Assembly (NCBI GenBank): GCA_964510575.1
Contig: CAZECN010000013.1
Location: forward strand, 1 to 64,000
From: CALKYB01 sp964510575
Lineage (GTDB): Bacteria > Bdellovibrionota_C > UBA2361 > SZUA-149 > CALKYB01
Length of the DNA: 64,000 bases
Direction: 5' to 3'
Part shown: in pieces, positions 59,655 through 64,000 of the stretch
How the letters are laid out: each line of letters starts with the position of its first letter
Numbering within the stretch: the stretch's first letter is position 1
Position numbers and translations under genes: made by a program
The notes under the pieces: model-generated
What the model was told of the DNA's origin: nothing
Database searches by the model: none
Seen by the model: the letters and a program-made list of their open reading frames with translations, nothing else

Positions 59655-60833
59655 TTATGATCTCTTAGGGGCCAAGGAGCTTGGAGTGGAGGGCAGCAAG
59701 TTACTTTGTTCAGCTTCACTTTCCAGATGTTCCTGCACTAGCTCAATTTCAAGTATATCTTGGCCGAGAAGAGCCTCTAGATCTCCATACATTCCAAGAG
59801 TTCCGTGAAGAACTTGGCTAATTTGCTTTTCTCTTTTAGCGAAGTTTCTAGCTGCAACTGCTTTTTCTTTTTGAAGCTCGGTCTGAAGAGATTGGAAGGC
59901 TTCGACAATTGCTTCAACTCTTTGCCGAAAACCATCTCCTGAAAGATAGCTATAGATATCCTCCATTTTTTTATTCTTTCCAGTATTGGCCTGGGTGATT
60001 GAATGAGCTGCCAGAAGTTGATTTCTCAAAGCTGTTGCTAAACCCTCCAAGCAACTGGGACTAGTTATCCAAACTCCTTCAACTTGACCAAAGCTACCAA
60101 AGTCTTTTGGTAAAGCGGTGGAAACTATTACAGCAATATTAGCTTTAGCGGAGCGCATGTCCTCTTTAAGCTTTGGGATCCAGCTAGGTGACCAGTTCTT
60201 CGTATTTTTTACTTCCCAGATAATGGAACCAGTATCTTTTCCAAGTTTGCTTTTTACAACTTGGATTATGTCAGCTCCTTTGATTCCTTTTTCAACAGGA
60301 GCAATTTGATCCCCAGGAAAAAGTTGCCTTAGCTTATCTTCAAGGACTAGCTCTAGAACCTCTCCCTGCATTTGTTGAGAACCTTGGCTGACTTGGCGGG
60401 TTAGTTCTTCAACCTTCTTTTTGAGCCCTTCTTCTTTGAGTTGAAATTCTTTTTCCCTAAGTTCAATTTTTTGTTGATAGAGCTTACTTCTTTCGTGGTC
60501 ATCAGCTTTTAGCTTTTCCTGAACTTTTCTTTCGATCTCTAGCTCTAAGTTCTCTTCTTTCTCACGAACTTTTTTCGACTCTTTTAGTAGTTTTAATTCG
60601 GATTCCTTAAGGGACTTAAGTTCATGGTCTTTCTCAGAGACGGATCTGGAGAGTTCTTTTAGCTTTTCGTCAGCTTCTTGTTTTGACTGAAGAAGCTTGG
60701 CTTGAAGCTCTTTTTTACTTTCTAGCTTTATTCTTTTTTCGATCTCGGTGGAAAGTTCTTTGGATAGAGCGGAGTCGAGATCAAAGCTGCTGCCGCATTC
60801 TGGGCAGTTGATTTTTGAGAAGTTAGGCTTCAT
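59655..60833 (-). CDS. DUF2130 protein (coiled coil plus nuclease-like domain)
   Basis: 392 residues. A short zinc-ribbon-like N-terminus (CPECGSSFDL), then a long Lys/Glu-rich coiled coil (about 25-150), then a globular domain with IIWEVKNTKNWSPSWIPKLKEDMR (E-V-K and D) and NIAVIVSTALPKDF, the core of DUF2130. E-x-K and Asp placements resemble a PD-(D/E)XK-like nuclease fold; that is inference. Function unknown. The neighbours (DUF3482, DUF2868) may form an unrelated pair. Confidence 0.85.
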   Translation of the reverse strand: MKPNFSKINCPECGSSFDLDSALSKELSTEIEKRIKLESKKELQAKLLQSKQEADEKLKELSRSVSEKDHELKSLKESELKLLKESKKVREKEENLELEIERKVQEKLKADDHERSKLYQQKIELREKEFQLKEEGLKKKVEELTRQVSQGSQQMQGEVLELVLEDKLRQLFPGDQIAPVEKGIKGADIIQVVKSKLGKDTGSIIWEVKNTKNWSPSWIPKLKEDMRSAKANIAVIVSTALPKDFGSFGQVEGVWITSPSCLEGLATALRNQLLAAHSITQANTGKNKKMEDIYSYLSGDGFRQRVEAIVEAFQSLQTELQKEKAVAARNFAKREKQISQVLHGTLGMYGDLEALLGQDILEIELVQEHLESEAEQSNLLPSTPSSLAPKRS

Positions 60834-60893
60834 TAGGGACAGTATAGGCAGAGGCTCCTATTAAATCAATCAACCCTAAGCTTAATCCGAATT

Positions 60894-62291
60894 TTAACTG
60901 AGTTTTTGCTGTTCTAGCGCAGCCTTATAAAGCAGCTTCGCAATTTGACTGCGACTAAGATGGAGATTATTGCCGGAACGAATTTTAGAGAATTCTTTCT
61001 CAATCTTTTTAGCTAAGGGCTCTGATAGGGGAGGGATGTTTTCAATTTCTTTTCTTAGATCCAATGAGCCTCGTCTGGAGTGATTGCGGCCAAGAATTGA
61101 GACAAGGTGACTCCAGGCTCTGTTGAGAACAAGGTGAGGGAAGGAAATATTTTTCACTGGACCAACTTGTAAAGACTTTCGCCCGAGGGGCAGGAATACC
61201 ACCTTAGTTTCAGCAAGAGTGTCACCGCCAAAAATAACAGTTCCAGCTCCCACAAGTCCTCCAAGGAAACTACCCATAAGAAGGGATGAACCACCAGAGA
61301 TGACATCTAATGTTCCTCCAACAGCGGCTCCACTAAAGGCTCCGTATTTGAGCAGAGTCTTGCGGTCTAGTCCAAAGAGCTGGGAGCTTTCTTCGGAGAA
61401 AAGCTCAGGCTCTTTCTCTGCCCAAAGGTCTGAGTCAGAGCACTCGAGATTCCGATGACTAAAGATAGACTCAACTCCTTTTCGAGACTTGGCTTCAATT
61501 GAGACCAGTTTCTTGGAGAGCTTGTCTTCAAGTTTTTCTATAATTTCTTCTTTATTGCTATTGTCGTTGATCGATTCCTCGAGTTTGAGAGAAAGCATGG
61601 AGGTTAGGGATTGTGCTATCACCTCACTGCTCTTTTTGATCTTGTTTTTTCGGTCTTCAAGAAGAGCATCCGAAGCTTTAAGAAGCTCAGGCCTCCAACC
61701 TTCATTCAGTTGAGCAAAGTCTCGAAGCAAGTCTAGCTGCTTGTTGAAATCCGCACGGTGGGCATCGAAGACTCTAACGACATTGAAGAATTGTCCTAGG
61801 GCGCTTTTCCAGTTCTCCACGTATTGGTCTGAATCAATAGGGTTGATCAAGGCCATTCGAACTTGCCCTGTCCAGCGAAGAATCTCCAGTTCGGCATCGA
61901 ATTCTTCACCGTAAGGAATTGAACCGTCCACTACATAAATGATTCCCGCGCCATCGACTATAGGCCTAAGTAGTTCTACTTCATCCGGGTAAAGCTCTTT
62001 GTTTTCTGATTTCAGAGCAAATTTGCGAACGGCGTAATGTCTTGAGTCTGCACCTTGGGAATCTTCCTTAATTAGATTGAAGACCTTGTGAGGGCGTTGA
62101 AATCCTGGCGTATCAAAAAACTGCACCAAGTCTTCTGAGCCAAGTGAGATCAAATGCGAGGATGACTTGGTAGTTGTTCCAGGCATCGAGTCTATGGGAA
62201 CTCGGCTATTCTGGATCAAAGTAGAAACGATACTAGATTTCCCTCTATTGGGATGGCCGACAACAGCAAAAGAAGGAATGCTATCCTGCAC
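60894..62291 (-). CDS. DUF3482-type GTPase
   Basis: 465 residues from GTG 62291 (GGAGAG 6 nt upstream); a TTG at 62303 is also open. G1 VVGHPNRGKSSIVS, G3 FFDTPGFQ, and LINPID as a G4-like site (N-x-x-D). The C-terminal half has two hydrophobic helices rich in Gly (GAFSGAAVGGTLDVISGGSS; GSFLGGLVGAGTVIFGG) in which membrane insertion is likely. This is the DUF3482 GTPase that normally sits with DUF2868. Its 3' half includes coiled segments (about 225-290). Cellular role unknown. Confidence 0.88.
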   Translation of the reverse strand: MQDSIPSFAVVGHPNRGKSSIVSTLIQNSRVPIDSMPGTTTKSSSHLISLGSEDLVQFFDTPGFQRPHKVFNLIKEDSQGADSRHYAVRKFALKSENKELYPDEVELLRPIVDGAGIIYVVDGSIPYGEEFDAELEILRWTGQVRMALINPIDSDQYVENWKSALGQFFNVVRVFDAHRADFNKQLDLLRDFAQLNEGWRPELLKASDALLEDRKNKIKKSSEVIAQSLTSMLSLKLEESINDNSNKEEIIEKLEDKLSKKLVSIEAKSRKGVESIFSHRNLECSDSDLWAEKEPELFSEESSQLFGLDRKTLLKYGAFSGAAVGGTLDVISGGSSLLMGSFLGGLVGAGTVIFGGDTLAETKVVFLPLGRKSLQVGPVKNISFPHLVLNRAWSHLVSILGRNHSRRGSLDLRKEIENIPPLSEPLAKKIEKEFSKIRSGNNLHLSRSQIAKLLYKAALEQQKLS

Positions 62292-63786
62292 AGTTCTCTC
62301 CAAAAGTGTTTACTACTACAGGGAATTTGCCAGAAAGTTTGGAAAGTTTAGCAGCCCATACCTTTTCATGTCTCTCCGAAGGGCATTTGAGGGATACAGG
62401 GTCTGAGCAATCTACTGGCAGGACATGTAACTGCTTACCTTTGGGCAACTTGGTACTCAAATCTGAGATCAGCTCTACATTTTCTTCCAAGGGAATATCC
62501 CAAGATTTAACCATCAAGTAGCATTCGGTCTCTTTGTGGTCTTTGAAAAAACTAGATGCCTGTTGAACTAAGTCTTCTGCTCTTTGTTCTTCACCGGAAA
62601 GCTTTAGCGCTAGAGTGTCCGGCTTCAGCTCCGTTTGATCACTTGAAAGTTGATCCTTCTGTTCGTTCGAAAGGGTAAAGTTGAGGGTAAGGAATGAACA
62701 CTTTGAGTTTATGTCTAGGGGCTCAAGCTTTGCCAGGTCGCTTTTCAGCCCTGAGGATGGTTCGCTAGTTTCCTCTGAAAGCTCTGCTCCTTCAGTTGCT
62801 CGAAAAGCAGGTGCTTTGCCAGACAGTCTAAATAGCAGTTGTTGAACTCCAGGAAGCTTAAAATGTTCGCGTCTTACAAGTATGTCCCTTACCGAGCTAA
62901 CAAGCACAAATAAGACAAGCCTAGGTATTAGGCCATAGGTGAAAATACAAAGGGCAATGAAATACCACCAGTTTCCAAACTTTTTTGCTGTAGGGAGAGA
63001 GGTTTTTCCTGAGCTTAGTCTGAAGAATCTAGTCTCCTCAACCATTTCTAGGCTGGGGTTAGCTTCTGGTAGAAAGTGTTTCCAGGGTGTGGCTATAGCT
63101 GAGCTTACTGAATGTACTTTTTCCGGGGCAATGTTCAGAGTTGAGCCCCAGCTAAATGCTAAGTCGGTAAAAGAAACGAGCAAGAGAAAGCAGGCAATTG
63201 CAGTGGACAAGAAAGCAACTGAGAATACTTGCGAGCATGCGGCAAAGTGCCACTTTAATACTGAGGGACTGATCGACAAGGCTGTTTCAGAACTTTTTAC
63301 TTTTCGTGTCACCGAGTAGAAAAGTTCCGTCGGGTTAAGAGATTTAAGAAAAAGAATTAGACCCCCAATGATCGGTAGTTTTTCCAAGAATGAAACTGGT
63401 AGTAAAAGAAACAGTGAAAAGAGCGTGAAGATAAACGGCACAACAACAAGTGCGAGCAGGGGAATAGCAATATTTACTGGATGGGTTCCGTCAAAATAAA
63501 AAACTGCCCCTGATGTCAGTGCGCCACAAATAATTCCTAGTAAGAATAGTATTCCTCCTGAGGGTAGAAAAAAATTACCTTTAATTTCTTTGCCCAAAGA
63601 ATTGAGCCAGGAAAGGATTGAAAGTTTTTTACCTTTTTTTGTGCTTAGGTCTAAGTTTTTATCTTTTCCATTTGCAATTACTTCTTTGTCTCTTTCTAAG
63701 AGTTCCGCAGAAGAGCTTTGCCGATCTTTCTGTATAGCTTGGTCTAGTGCTACAAGGCTTCTAATATTTAAGGATCGAAAACTCAT
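62281..63786 (-). CDS. DUF2868 membrane protein
   Basis: 501 residues from ATG 63786 (a TTG one codon earlier is open). At least four membrane helices are visible (about 85-110, 115-150, 190-215, 285-305), followed by a large cytosolic C-terminal part (LTLNFTLSNEQKDQL; KSWDIPLEENVEL). It matches the DUF2868 partner of the DUF3482 GTPase; the genes overlap by 11 bp and so are translationally coupled. The pair is known in many proteobacteria without a defined role; membrane-associated GTPase signalling or envelope stress is a guess. Confidence 0.88.
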   Translation of the reverse strand: MSFRSLNIRSLVALDQAIQKDRQSSSAELLERDKEVIANGKDKNLDLSTKKGKKLSILSWLNSLGKEIKGNFFLPSGGILFLLGIICGALTSGAVFYFDGTHPVNIAIPLLALVVVPFIFTLFSLFLLLPVSFLEKLPIIGGLILFLKSLNPTELFYSVTRKVKSSETALSISPSVLKWHFAACSQVFSVAFLSTAIACFLLLVSFTDLAFSWGSTLNIAPEKVHSVSSAIATPWKHFLPEANPSLEMVEETRFFRLSSGKTSLPTAKKFGNWWYFIALCIFTYGLIPRLVLFVLVSSVRDILVRREHFKLPGVQQLLFRLSGKAPAFRATEGAELSEETSEPSSGLKSDLAKLEPLDINSKCSFLTLNFTLSNEQKDQLSSDQTELKPDTLALKLSGEEQRAEDLVQQASSFFKDHKETECYLMVKSWDIPLEENVELISDLSTKLPKGKQLHVLPVDCSDPVSLKCPSERHEKVWAAKLSKLSGKFPVVVNTFGENCAG

Positions 63787-63916
63787 CAAGGGTTAAGTGC
63801 AAATATGAGATTGTTTATTGGTTAATGTTGAGTGACAGATTTTTTACCATGGCTGAAAAAACTAAAAAACTCTCAAGTTTAGGGTGAAAAGTTTGCAGAT
63901 AGATTCAAGTTCTTCT

Positions 63917-64000
63917 TTAAAATACAAGTTCAAGCTCATCAGGGAGGTCTTGTAGTTCTTCGCTAAGTACCGCTGTTTCGCGTAGATAAAGCTTTTTTAA
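63917..64000 (-). CDS. 3' end of a gene entering from the right
   Basis: An open frame of 27 codons ending at a TAA (63917-63919), running out of the window. The peptide ends LSEELQDLPDELELVF, acidic and coding-like. It is too short to identify. No other frame here looks better. Confidence 0.4.
   Translation of the reverse strand, partial: LKKLYLRETAVLSEELQDLPDELELVF

Noticed and set aside
1..64000. CRISPR arrays, tRNA or rRNA genes, insertion sequences, prophage
   Set aside because: No direct-repeat-spacer array, tRNA cloverleaf, rRNA segment, transposase or phage gene was recognised.

Overview
This is a gene-dense, moderately AT-rich stretch of a Gram-negative bacterial chromosome. It holds outer-membrane lipid transport (MlaA, LptC/A/B), KDO synthesis (KdsA), phosphatidylserine decarboxylase, MinCDE, signal-peptide and lipobox proteins, and an aerobic caa3-type cytochrome oxidase. 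The order pyrG-kdsA-lptC-lptA-lptB-rpoN-hpf-rapZ resembles delta-proteobacterial-grade lineages (Myxococcota, Bdellovibrionota, Desulfobacterota, SAR324-like). That placement is inference; no rRNA or other taxonomic marker is present. GTG and TTG starts are common. I found no tRNA, rRNA, CRISPR array, phage or insertion sequence.

Layout. 0-7.4 kb: accessory envelope genes (partial secreted Cys-repeat protein, trypsin-like lipoprotein, HExxH lipoprotein, OsmC, ferredoxin-NADP reductase, MlaA, an Ala-rich tandem-repeat lipoprotein broken by a 100-N assembly gap, an HPt protein). 7.4-13.9 kb: minus-strand cytochrome oxidase cluster (two SCO proteins, CoxB with a fused cytochrome c, an A2-type CoxA, CoxC, subunit IV, SURF1). 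14-15.3 kb: a small unknown gene and a DsbA-like protein. 15.7-26.5 kb: an eight-gene plus-strand operon that reads as a complete lysine catabolic route through beta-lysine and N6-acetyl-beta-lysine to succinate. Its first gene is a 1025-residue fusion (aminotransferase, GNAT acetyltransferase, inactive aminotransferase-like domain). 26.6-39.5 kb: housekeeping (PcnB, PyrG, KdsA, LptCAB, RpoN, HPF, RapZ with a degenerate nucleotide-binding site, CoaX, MetK), with a family of intergenic repeats around rapZ/coaX. 39.5-51 kb: TIMP-like secreted protein, FadJ/FadB-like protein, RsmI, AmgK/MurU-like pair, penicillin-binding transpeptidase, Psd, HemC, IspH. 51-59.5 kb: a PurL-like protein that has lost its active-site motifs, a periplasmic cyclophilin with an internal start for a cytosolic form, a membrane glutaredoxin-like protein, GltX, MinCDE and an interrupted LapA-like gene. 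59.6-64 kb: DUF2130, DUF3482 GTPase and DUF2868 membrane protein.

Proposed lysine route. KamA makes beta-lysine. The GNAT domain acetylates N6. An aminotransferase gives 3-oxo-6-acetamidohexanoate. The two-subunit CoA transferase activates it. The thiolase releases acetyl-CoA and 4-acetamidobutyryl-CoA. The Ntn-type amidohydrolase could remove the acetyl group, the second aminotransferase would make succinate semialdehyde, and the dehydrogenase would oxidise it to succinate. Every gene in the operon has a place in this scheme. The most unusual items are the fusion enzyme, the degenerate PurL paralogue and the coaX-flanking repeats.
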